Shown here piece after piece: positions 12,336 to 22,806 of a stretch of DNA of 64,000 nt; the stretch's first letter is position 1; each line of letters opens with the position of its first letter. A program made the position numbers and the translations under genes. Origin of the DNA: Drosophila miranda (Eukaryota > Arthropoda > Insecta > Diptera > Drosophilidae). A model generated the notes under the pieces. That model saw nothing but the letters and a program-made list of their open reading frames with translations. It ran no database searches and was not told the origin of the DNA. The stretch covers positions 2,542,001-2,606,000 of the forward strand of contig NC_046675.1 of assembly GCF_003369915.1 (NCBI RefSeq). Reading direction: 5' to 3'.

Positions 12336-14146
12336 ATGGGCGGCTCGGCAGTGCAGGTCATCAATGCATCCGAGGAGCACACATTTGTGCTCAACGAGGA
12401 TGCGCTCAGCGAGGTGCTGATGCGGGAGGAGGTCAAGGATCGCTTCGTGTGCGTGGTGTCTGTGGCAGGCGCCTTCCGAAAGGGCAAGAGCTTTCTGCTG
12501 GACTTCTTTCTGCGATACATGTACTCAAAGGTAGGTCGGGTAGTCCATTCCCTCGTGAATGCCTGTCTGTAGCCCTTTTATTGCAGTATGTACGCCACGA
12601 TGTGACAGACTGGCTGGGCGATGAGGCGGAGCCGTTGTCGGGCTTCTCGTGGCGCGGCGGCTCAGAGCGCGACACCACCGGCATCCTGATGTGGTCCGAC
12701 ATATTCCTGCACGACTATACCAATGGCGATAAGATCGCCATCATTCTGCTGGACACGCAGGGAGCCTTCGACAGCCAGAGCACAGTGCGAGACTGCGCCA
12801 CGGTGTTCGCGCTGAGCACAATGCTGTCGTCGGTGCAGATATACAATCTCTCACAGAACATACAGGAGGACGACCTGCAGCATCTGCAGCTGTTCACCGA
12901 GTACGGCCGCCTGGCGCTGGCCGACACCGGCAAGAAGCCATTCCAGCGCCTGCAGTTCCTGGTCCGCGACTGGAGCTTCCCCTACGAGGCGGAGTACGGT
13001 GCATTGGGAGGAGACAAGATACTCAAACGCCGGCTGGAGGTGTCCGACAAGCAGCATCCGGAGCTACAGTCGCTGCGGCGCCACATCTCCTCGTGCTTCA
13101 CCGAGGTGGCCTGTTTCCTGATGCCACATCCGGGCCTAAATGTGGCCACCAATCCAAAGTTCGATGGCCGACTCACTGACATCACGCCCGAGTTCAAGAA
13201 CAGTCTACGCACCCTGGTACCCATGCTGCTGGCACCGGACAATCTGGTCTACAAGGAAATCAGCGGTCAGCGGGTGCGGGCCCGCGATCTCATCCAGTAC
13301 TTCCAGTCGTACATGAACATCTATAAGGGCAACGAGCTGCCGGAGCCAAAGAGCATGCTGGTGGCCACGGCCGAGGCTAATCATCTGACTGCTGTGGCCG
13401 CCGCCAAGGAGCTGTACCAGCAGCTCATGGAGGAGGTATGCGGCGGCACGCGGCCGTACTTAAGCACTGCCCACCTGGAGACGGAGCACGTACGGGTCAA
13501 GGACAAGGCCCTGTTCCAGTTTGCCACCAAGCGCAAAATGGGCGGCGAGGAGTTCACCGAGAAGTTCCGCGTGCAGCTGGACGATGATCTGGAGGAGGTG
13601 TTTGTCAACTACAAAGCGCACAACGAGAGCAAGAACATTTTCAAGGCGGCCAGGACACCGGCCGTGTACTTTGCCTGTGCCGTCATCATGTACATCCTCA
13701 GTGGTATCTTTGGCCTCGTCGGCCTCTACACATTTGCCAATTTCTGCAATCTGGTGATGGGCGTGGCCCTGCTAACGCTTGCCCTCTGGGCGTACATCAG
13801 GTAAAAGCATTCGTAAAACCCGAAAAGAGATTTCCCATCCAACTGAGAGTCTCTCCTCGATCCATTACAGATACAGCGGCGAGTTGAGCGATTTCGGTGG
13901 CAAATTGGATGAGTTTGCCACGCTCATGTGGGAGAAGGTGAGTAATAAATTCATTCTCGAATTAAATGGGACTGAAATCCATTTCACTTGCAGTTCATGC
14001 GACCCATCTATCATGGATGCATGGAGTCGGGCATCCATCATGTCGCCACGCATGCCACTGAGCTGGCTACGGGAGGAGGCGGTGCTGCCGGCTATCGCAC
14101 CCAGTCATCGGTGAATGCCTCAAATGGCAAGGTGAAGCGCTCATGA
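12336..14146 (+). CDS. atl: Atlastin, ER-membrane fusion GTPase
   Basis: Dynamin-family GTPase that fuses ER tubules and keeps the three-way-junction network. Four exons (12336-12530, 12587-13800, 13871-13937, 13994-14146) give 542 residues, the expected size. Visible motifs: P-loop [10 protein letters not shown] (43-52) with the atlastin-typical arginine finger Arg48; switch threonines 95-96; DTQG (121-124); and the RD-type guanine motif in FLVRDWS. A middle helical domain follows, then a paired membrane hairpin (about 423-470) and a cytosolic tail with an amphipathic helix encoded by exons 3-4. The start at 12336 gives the typical N-terminus. The TGA stop is followed by 100 further open codons in the same frame (separate entry). 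Known: human ATL1 mutations cause spastic paraplegia. Confidence 0.97.
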
Positions 14147-14449
14147 GAATACGCCCAAGCATCGCAGCACAAAGCGCAGCATCAGGCGACCAGCAGTAAC
14201 TGCAACAACAGCAACAAAAACAACAACAATAATAATAATAATAACAAAAATGTGGCATACAAATCAAGAAAAAATAGCAGGAAAAGTGGAGCTGAGTTAA
14301 CCGAGAGCATTTGGCGCAGATTTGGCAGCAGCAGCAGGTCCACGAGCACGAACACCCCGTCTCCCCCAACGGCCATGGCCGCCCCGCCAACGGTCGCCTC
14401 TAGCAGCAACAACAACAGTCGCAAGAAACGAAAGCCGAAGCGCAACTAA
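14147..14449 (+). other. In-frame 100-codon open extension after the atl stop
   Basis: Reading on from the atl TGA (14144-14146) in the same frame gives 100 sense codons up to TAA at 14447-14449. The first third is an Asn/Gln-rich repeat (CAA/AAT triplets); the rest is mixed Ser/Pro/Thr ending in a basic cluster (SRKKRKPKRN). The stop context is TGA followed by G. This could be stop-codon readthrough, which is well documented in Drosophila, or a chance open stretch helped by low-complexity DNA. Confidence 0.35.
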
Positions 14450-14511
14450 GTGTCTGTCCATTGGTGCGAAAGTCCCTTGCCGGATTCCAACGTCTTTGTA
14501 TGAAAGGAAGG

Positions 14512-14545
14512 AATCCGAATCCGAATCCGAAACCGAATCCGAGTC
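14512..14545 (+). repeat. CCGAAT hexamer repeat in atl 3' UTR
   Basis: About five imperfect copies of a CCGAAT unit lie just after the atl extension frame. An AAT triplet run at about 14228-14245 lies inside the extension. Both are in the presumptive 3' transcript. Confidence 0.8.
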
Positions 14546-15081
14546 CTCTCCCTGAGTTGTATAAACCGATACTTTATAAAGTAGAATGAAAGAAACACAC
14601 ACGTCTAGTTATTAATTGCCCCTGAAAGGAACCTGTTTTTATATTGCATTAATTGAAGTGTAGTTGGTCTATACATTACTTATAGTTAAGCGTACATAAG
14701 TGCATCATTAGTAAGTGGTTCGTATCTGTTGAGAGGAAGTGAAATTTTAAATTGTTTTTTATATATACTCGTACCATACACGATATGCGTCTATAAACGA
14801 ACGGATATACGAAATCTAACGCTGTAATATAAACAAATCGCTAACGAATTTAATTTTGTTGAATTTTTTCTAATCTTGGTCTTGCCTCCGCACCGCTCCG
14901 CCCCGACGAACCTCCCGACTCACCTCCCACTCCCCCATCCTTGTGTCATTCGTTCGTTAAAGAATTCCATAAGCAATCTATTATTGTATGTATCAAAAAG
15001 TGCACTTTGTTGTTGGCTGGTTTGCTGCTTAGCGCCTCATTTTGCCACCCGTTTTGTTATTAATCTTAGTATCTCCTCTTT

Positions 15082-15087
15082 AATAAA
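15082..15087 (+). terminator. atl: Polyadenylation signal of atl
   Basis: AATAAA about 940 bp downstream of the atl stop, preceded by AT-rich 3' UTR-like sequence. The next gene (metallothionein) lies on the other strand and converges on it. The stretch 15088-15533 between them holds nothing else I can recognise. Confidence 0.55.
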
Positions 15088-15533
15088 GAAGAAAACAAAT
15101 AATTAATTATTCCATTGCCACCCATTGAGAATTGGTCACAAAGGCGATGCAATGCTGGTTAAGGTCTCTAGTTTATGTTGTGCAGTAAAATTAAAAGTAA
15201 TTAACTCCTGGTTTTGTTTCGATTAAACATTAAATGTGTATGTACTATATGATAACTGATAGCTCACTAGCAGTTATGGCCATCGACAAAATAAACGAAA
15301 ACCAAATGCAATTTCTCTGTGGATGTTTCCTGTTTGAAGAGAAGAGGGTTCTTTCCCACTTTCGTGGCAGCACTCAGAAATCCCCATATTGCCAAGCACT
15401 GAAAACACTGCGTATTTCCCACTCTTCCTATAGTAAAACACAGTCGCAATGCTGGTATAGGGCTTTAGTTTAATTACATATTATATTAGTATGTTGTGCG
15501 TATTATGAGGGTAAAGGACGAAACGACTGCCTC

Positions 15534-15801
15534 CTACTTCTTGTCCCCGTTGCCACAGCACTTGCCCTGGGCAGGGGCCGCTGAGTCATCCTTCTTCTTG
15601 CAGCATCCACCTGAAACGGGGGCATTGGCTGGATTGCAGCCGCATGTTCCCGGCTTCTGGCACTTGCAGTTGGCACAGCACTTCTCGAGAGTGCATGTGC
15701 AGTCTGCGAAAAGGCACGGAAAGATGGCATTAGATATCCAGGTTCCAGAAACCACAACAAATGCGACCGAACTTACTCTTTTCACAACCAACGCAAGGCA
15801 T
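15534..15801 (-). CDS. Metallothionein, 64 residues, 14 cysteines
   Basis: Small cysteine-rich metal chelator. Exon 1 (15801-15777) and exon 2 (15703-15534) are joined by a 73-bp phase-1 intron with GTAAGT donor and TTCGCAG acceptor. The product begins MPCVGCEKNCTC, with the start and CxxC/CxC spacing of Drosophila metallothioneins, and an intron near the N-terminus as in that family. It has CxxC, CxC and three adjacent CC pairs, plus a Lys/Asp/Ala linker before a final CC. It is clearly longer than the roughly 40-residue MtnA-MtnE proteins, so it belongs to a longer, divergent branch; which named member I cannot tell. Only one metal-response-element core (TGCGCCC, 16487-16493) is seen within 0.7 kb upstream, weaker than the multiple sites usual for Mtn promoters. 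Confidence 0.85.
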
Positions 15802-17536
15802 TTTTGTTTTCGTTGAAACAACACGCAGTAATGTTTTCTTACACGAAAATATTATTTTAGAAACTATTTTTTTTTTCTGGTAAATTTAGGAAATATTTTA
15901 CTATTTTTCTGTGATTTTTATTTTGTTCCTACACCGAAAACTGCCTAAAAATGACTGACTTCTACACTATTTTTATTCTGTTCGTACACGTAAGTGTCTC
16001 CCGACTACTGGGGTGACGTTTCCCAGGAATTTGGTGGCGCATGCGTTCGATCAGAGTGGCAATAGAGAACAGAGTGCTACGTCTGGACGTAGCAACAGGT
16101 TGAGGGAGGAAGGGAGCCACCCCAAGGAATTACAACCAATACAAGGCCTCATTGCACTTCGACCACATATTGATGCATATTTGTACCGGCCAGCCAGTAG
16201 GCGCTTTGGTGGGTCTTAGCTACCAAATCTTATGAACAGTCACTCTTGTCTACCCCCAAAAGGTTGAGATCTCCTTCTGTAGAGCGCAATCCACAGGAGG
16301 TGATGTGTGTTCTCGGCCCCGAGGAATTAAGTGCGACAGCATTCGATTCAATTACATATCAGTTAACTTATATTCTCTCATGGTTTTAGTTTGTGATTTT
16401 AGTTTTCGTTTGTTTTCTGTTTCAACACATTACATTGTAGATTTCGATCGTATGCTGGGCGTGTACGTGGCTTATGTCTAACAATGTGCGCCCTCCCCGG
16501 GATTCGTCGGGGCGGGCCATTACTTTAAGCTTTATTTATTTATTATTATTCATATTGGTATCATTTCTTGTGTCCTGTTGTGTTTCACCTTGGGACAGCA
16601 ATCGCTTACGGACTACGTTGTATTTTATAACTTGAACTAAAAGAACTGTTCGATTTTGTTTGCGTTGTGCACAATTCACATTGGAAATCGTTGGCTAACA
16701 ACACACATCCAATATTTTAAAATGTTTCGTTAAGTTATATGTATATAGGTATCGTAATAATATCTGTTCATTTCTAACGTATCGTTTCTCATTTACCGTG
16801 CTGGTGGGACGGGGATGGGTAAGGGGATGTGGATGTGGAGGAGCAAGAGGATGAGGAGGAGCAAATGTCTTAGCATCGTTTCATAAATGACACTTAATGG
16901 ATCCTAATACAACACATATAATAGATATTAGCGTCTCGTAAGCCGTTTCATTGATATACTCTTCTGCCACTATTGCTGTTAAAACATTCAATGCCATTTG
17001 TTAATGGTAATCTTTTAATATTTCAGCTTTGTTTTGAGTTTGATGTTCTTTTTGGCATACAAATTGTTTTCCAATCTTTTGCACTTGGCGAAATTCTGAA
17101 AGGTAATCTGCTTGGGCTCCTTCTTGGTTGTGTGCTTGGGGAGTCTTACAAATAGTTACATTTATAGCTATATATTGAATATATGTATGTGTTTGTGGGT
17201 CTTGAATGTGTGTGAGTTAGATGCCGCTAAGCTAACCTTACAGTCTAGTATCCGTAACTTTTTTAAATCTGAATTCTTTTGTCCGTCTGTTTCGTCTGTC
17301 TCTTCGTGTGTGTGGAGCAGATTGGAGTCCACAAGTCAAACATTAGCACCAACCTTGGGTTGCTTACATTAATCTGTATCTGTATCTATATTCGTATCCG
17401 TATCTAACATTGACCTTTGGCCACGAAATTCTTACAAGTTAAGCAGCAGCCCCCCAATCCCATCATCCCCGCTTTCCCATGATCAGTCCAGGGGCTTGCC
17501 GAAAAATAAAATGCTGATCAAATCGTTGAACGACAA
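15802..17536. other. Metallothionein upstream DNA and puf 3' UTR
   Basis: The left part is upstream of the metallothionein gene and includes one 7-bp-stem inverted repeat (GCTACGT/ACGTAGC, 16076-16093) and one MRE core (16487-16493). The right part, to about 16530, is the likely 3' UTR of puf: TTTATT at 16531-16540 reads AATAAA twice on the minus strand. No coding frame of note. Confidence 0.55.
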
Positions 17537-20500
17537 CTACATTTGTGTTGGACTCGCCGCCTGGGATGTGGAGGCAACAGCGGGTGTGGTGGGCGTGGCC
17601 AGGGCAGCCTCGATAACGCTGGGCAGGGTATCGGCGGCCATCGGCTGGCTGCCATTGGGCTTGCCGGCCTCGGGCGAATGCGGTCGCTTTTCGTCCTCTG
17701 TCCGTCCACAGAATGACGTCTCCGTTTCCATGGACGCTTCGGGCATGGGCGGCTCTGGCGGAGTGTGCGCCCCCTTCGGTCTGGCCTTGGCCGCCGCCGC
17801 TGCCGATGTGGAGGCCTCGGAGGCTGCCGCCTGCTCTTCGATTTGCTTCGAGTCTCGCTTCAAGATGGAGAAAATCTTTTGGATGTACGACTCCATGGTG
17901 ATTAGCGTGATCAGATGCTTCTCTCGTTCCTCGTTCAGGCGATCCTGTGCGGTTTTCTTGTTGCTGGACTTCTTGTTGCGCTTGGGCGTGGGCTCGAGCT
18001 CATCCTCAAGCTCCGTTTCGTCGTCAGACGATGGCGTCGAGCCAGCTTTCTCTCCGAGCTTCTCCGAAGACGTGCTCTCCATTTGCTCGTCCTCGCTGCC
18101 GGCAGGTGTCGGTGGTTTGGCAGTTTTGTCGACAACTGGGTCGCTGTTGAGGCTGTTGGTGGCCACAACCTCCATGGAGACATCTGTGGCCTTGCTGGGA
18201 TCCGTAACCGAGGAGTTATCGGTGTCAGACTGCGCCGCCTGATCTTTCTCCTTGTACGAGTCCCGTTTCTGCTTCTTGTTGGGAAATTCGTCTACAGATA
18301 GGGATTAAATATAGCTATAAATGAAAGAAGGATGGAGGAAATAGAGGACTTTTACCCCGCTCTGCTTCTATCCTGAAGCGTTCGCTCTTGTTCTGGAGCG
18401 CCCTGAGGGAGCCACGCAACTCCTTCCGCACGGTGGCCGGCACACCCGTCGCCTCGGCAATGATCCGTATGGCAAACAGATCTCCGCACAGCTCATCGAT
18501 GTCATCCTTCGAGTGCATGCCGTAGTTGATCGTGTAGATCATGCGCGCCACTGGCAGCTGGGTGGCCACCCGATGGTAGTAGAGCTCCAGGAACTCGCGC
18601 ACACACGTGTCCTTCAGCATGCTGCGCTCGTCCCTGAGCACATTGTGCAGGTATTCCACCAGCAGTTGGTTCTTGACCAGTAGCTCCGTGTATCTATCAA
18701 ATCGGACGAACAATTAGCAGGGATCAGGTGACTCGGGAAGGGATCGACTCACTTGTGTGTCAGGGCATTGTTGTGGATGCCCACCCAGAACTTGGGAAAG
18801 TAATTGAAATGCAGCGGCGTTGATTCGATGGCCACCAGGCAGTGCAGTTTGACCAGGGTGTCGTTGAGGGAGCCCGTGTTGACGCACATCCGCATCATCA
18901 CGTCGATGAAGTCGTGATAGGGCCTGTAGAAGGCCTCCACATGGGCATCGTACTCCGCATCCAGGCCACGCGGCGTCAGCTCGGACAAAGCAATGCACAT
19001 CTGGACCATGGGCCGGGGCGGCCGTGGCGAGTTCTTGGCCCCCAGCGGCCAGGGCGTGTGCTTGGCTCCGCGTCGCGGGAAGAACGGACCCAGGGGTCCG
19101 ATGGCATTCGGCGCATTGGCCACGGACAAATGGCAGTTGATCAGAATGGGCGCCAGTATATTGGTGGCCTCCAGGCTGGTGTTCCGCACCAGCTCCTTGA
19201 GCACCTCCAGGGCCATGCGGCTGATCTCCGGCGAGTTGAATGTGTTCAGCAGCGTGGCCAGCCGCTTGACCGCATCCGGCAGGGCCTTGGCCAGGGCCGT
19301 GTGCTGGTGCTGCTGGCGCAAGAAATGCTGCTGCTGGAACTGCATGTGCTGCAGCTGCTGGAGTTGCAGATGCTGCTGCATCTGCTGCTGCAGCTGCTTC
19401 TCCTTCTGCTGCGGCGTCTGCGGGGACTGGGTGCTCTGTGTCTGCTGCTGCTGCTTCTGCAGGAGCTGCTGTTGCTGCAGTTGCAGCTGCTGCTCCAGTT
19501 GTTGCTGCTGCTGCTGTTGCTTCTTCTGGGCGGGACTGTCCGTCCGGGTGCGCAGGGTGGCCAGCAGCAGGAGCATCTCCCCGAGCAGATCGAACAGATC
19601 CCCGGCCACATGGCAGGCCGTCGCCTCGTGATGCATGGAATGTAGCGTGTGCAGCGCCTCAAAGCACATCTCAATCCCTCCGTTGAAGATTACCACCATG
19701 CGATCATCCTCATTGTCCACTGGGAAGGAGCAAAACCAAAGTTAAATAAGTTTCCAACATTTTAGAGGGATAATCTTACCCAATATCTTTAGAGCACTGA
19801 TCAGCGTGGACCAGGAGACCCGAGCGTCCAGGCTGCTCATGTAGGACATAATGATTGTCCGCCTGAACTGTATGACATCCAGCTTCTCCTGCTCGCCGGC
19901 GTCTGGATGCCGCGTGGCAAACAGAGCCATCAGCTTGAACAGTTCGTCCACAGCGGCCGCATACTGGGTGGGATGCGGAGTGATGTTCTTGAAGGCCCAC
20001 TGCAGGTTCTGGTGCTGGGCCAGCTGGCGGGTGAGGGCACGACTCTGCTCGCAGCACAGCCGCAGCAGGCCGTAGTAGGCGGGCAGCATGGACCGGTTGT
20101 AGGTGACGATCTCGGCGTCATCATGATCGGCCCTTGAGAGAGACATTAAACAAGTTAGAACTGAATGCGGAATAGAACATTCCCTTCTTATTCTTACAAT
20201 ATATAATTAAATGCTATGTTGCGCGTTATCTCCGGACAGCTGGCCACTTGGGCGGCATTCTCGGGACAGTCCACCAGTGAATGGTGCCAGAAGGTGAGCA
20301 GAGCATGCTTGTTGTGATGGGCGGGCACACTGGGCTCCGAGAGGCGCGGATGGAACAGCTCCCACAGGGAGCGCATGAACGAACCTATCTGTAAGTCCAA
20401 CAGAGAGACAGAGAGACAGAGAGAGACTTTAGGAGGAGCGGGAGATGTGGTGCTGCCAAAACTTGCCATTAGTTTTTCAGTCTTTGAAACCATACAGTAG

Positions 20501-22751
20501 CTGAGGAGGTTGAAATAGGCGGTTAGCTTGGTGGTGCCATGGGAGGCAATGTCCGCATAGACGCGCGCCGGCCTCAACAGACGCAGCAGCAGCGTGATCA
20601 CCTGATGGAGCACCACCTGGGCCTCGCTATTGATGTCGCTGGAACGTACAAAGTGTAGCCTAACGCATGTTTGATTGTTGAAGGGATAGGGATGGAGGGA
20701 CACACTTACCGATAGCTGTGCGGGTTGAGGGCCAGCAGCTTGTGCTGCGAGTGCGCCCGAAAGTTGGCGCGGAAGGGCTGCGAGGGTACAAGAGCCACCA
20801 GCAGGAAGGCGGCAGCTAGAACATGTGTAAGGGACGGTTAGCAGGGCACCTCCATCGAGTGGATAAAGTACTGCATGCCATACCATTCCGCACGCGCGTG
20901 TTGTCGTGGGCCAGTAGGAACTGCTCCAGCCACTGCTCAGCGGATTGGAGGATCCAGGCGTGGGCTATCTTGTTTTTGGTGGCCTGCAGGGAGAGCCAGT
21001 CGAGCACGGACTGCGGGCAGTACTCGGCGGCGTCCCACATGCGGGGCAGAATGAGTTGCGTGAAGCAGGGCAGGCCCACGGGACCGCCCTGGGTCTCTGT
21101 GAGCAGCGTGAGCAGCTTGAAGAAGGGGGCGCAGAGCTCCGTGTGCTTGGTGACCGACGCGAAGAGCATGCTGACGATCTGGGTGGCCAAGCGGTCGTCC
21201 CAGCGGCAGAGAGCATGGATTAAGTGCTTGGTCTGGTGCGGATTAATTCCATCCTTTATTTGTTGGTACAAGAATGGAAAACCCTACGAAAAATATATGC
21301 GCAAAATACATTAAAAATGTGGCATATCAAATCAAAGGCTGAATGAATTGGGTTGAATGACAGTCGTTATATACATTGATTTCAGATTTTGATTCAGTTG
21401 TGTTCAAGGCATTCTTTTCGTGCAAAATGGATTTTAATTATTTGCTTTGCAGCTTTTTGAGCATCACCTTGCCGCCGGCTATGGCGTTAAAGTCTTTTGG
21501 GGAGAGCTTCAGACGGAAATCGGGGCCGCGGGATCTCTCCACGAGGCTGGCACAGAGCGCTATCATCTTGTCCAGCGAGGCCGGCCGCATCTTCTCCACG
21601 GAGAGCGCCTCGTCGGAGGAGTTGTCCTCGTTGTCCGAGCTGATTTCGATCTGTAATGTGCAAAACAAGACGTGCTTTTGATCAAATATTCTCCCCCTTT
21701 GTGGGCCAAATTGGTTGGCAACTAACGCTGTCCGTCGTCTGCTTGTTGCCGAGATAGAAGTCCACCAGGCTCTTGAGCACTCCGATGCGCAGGAGGAACA
21801 TGGCCTCCTCGTCGCCCATGCGCGAGAACTCGCACAGCAGGCTGAAGTACTCGGACAGATGACGGAGATGCGAGCGCGCCCCGTGCTCCAGCAGCGATAT
21901 CAGAGAGCCAATGAATCGCGTCACGCACGAGGCCTGGCCAATCAGCTCCTTACCTTCGTCATCTGTCTCCACGTCCAGGAACAGATCCGCATGGGATGCC
22001 CTGCAGAAGCAGACATTAGTCAGCTGCAAAGAGCACTCGCTGGACGGGACTTACCTCAGCTGCTGGATAACGTGGATGACTAGCCGCTGAAACATTTGGC
22101 GCACCATTTGATTGGGGCACTGGATGAGCACTTGGACTGGCCAGAATGGCTCCAGGGCCATTTGGGACAGAAACCACTCGCAGGCCTCATGGCTCCCAAT
22201 GAACTCCTTGGTCAGCAGCTCCACCCAGTGCACCATTGTTGGCTTCTCCAGGGGAAGAGACCACAAAAGACATTGAACTAATGACTGACTGGATCCAAAA
22301 TAAAGTGTTTTTAGTACCTTCTCCTTGGCATGGATGAAGGTCTCGATGAAGAACGACACCGACAACTGGGCAGCCATGCAGGTGTAGTCGGCTTCGGAGA
22401 CCAGAGTCTGCGGTATGATGCTGCACAGCTGCCACATGAAGCTGCAAAGAAAAGAGAAGAGAAGAGTCACTCAGTTTATGCCTGCGTTTTCCGCTGTTCT
22501 GCTCACTTGAAGTATGTGTGGTCGAAGATGTTGCGCTCCTGCAGGAACTGGCGGTTGTCATGCCAGATCCAGTCCTCCAGCTCTTTGTTAAGCAGAGGAC
22601 AAAGAAGCTGCAGCTTGAAGGACGAAGAAGTCTTGGAGGTGGAAGGTTGCTGCTCGCTGATGCTGCTGCTGCTGTTACTTGGCTTAGAATTATCACAATT
22701 GGCTGTTAGATGCTCCCCCTCCCCATCCCCATCCTGCTGCTCCTGCTGCTC

Positions 22752-22806
<55 letters not shown>

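Noticed and set aside
16076-16093. Hairpin GCTACGT-CTGG-ACGTAGC as a terminator or small RNA
   Set aside because: Only a 7-bp stem in a eukaryotic intergenic region with no transcript evidence; likely chance.
18842-19645. Long plus-strand ORF with leucine runs
   Set aside because: Complement of the CAG repeats of puf exon 18 (CTG read as Leu).
21438-21467. puf exon 12 running on to a stop (KVMLKKLQSK)
   Set aside because: Splicing at AAG|GTGATG joins GGK to GFPFLYQQ, the family-conserved continuation; the extension is only intron retention.
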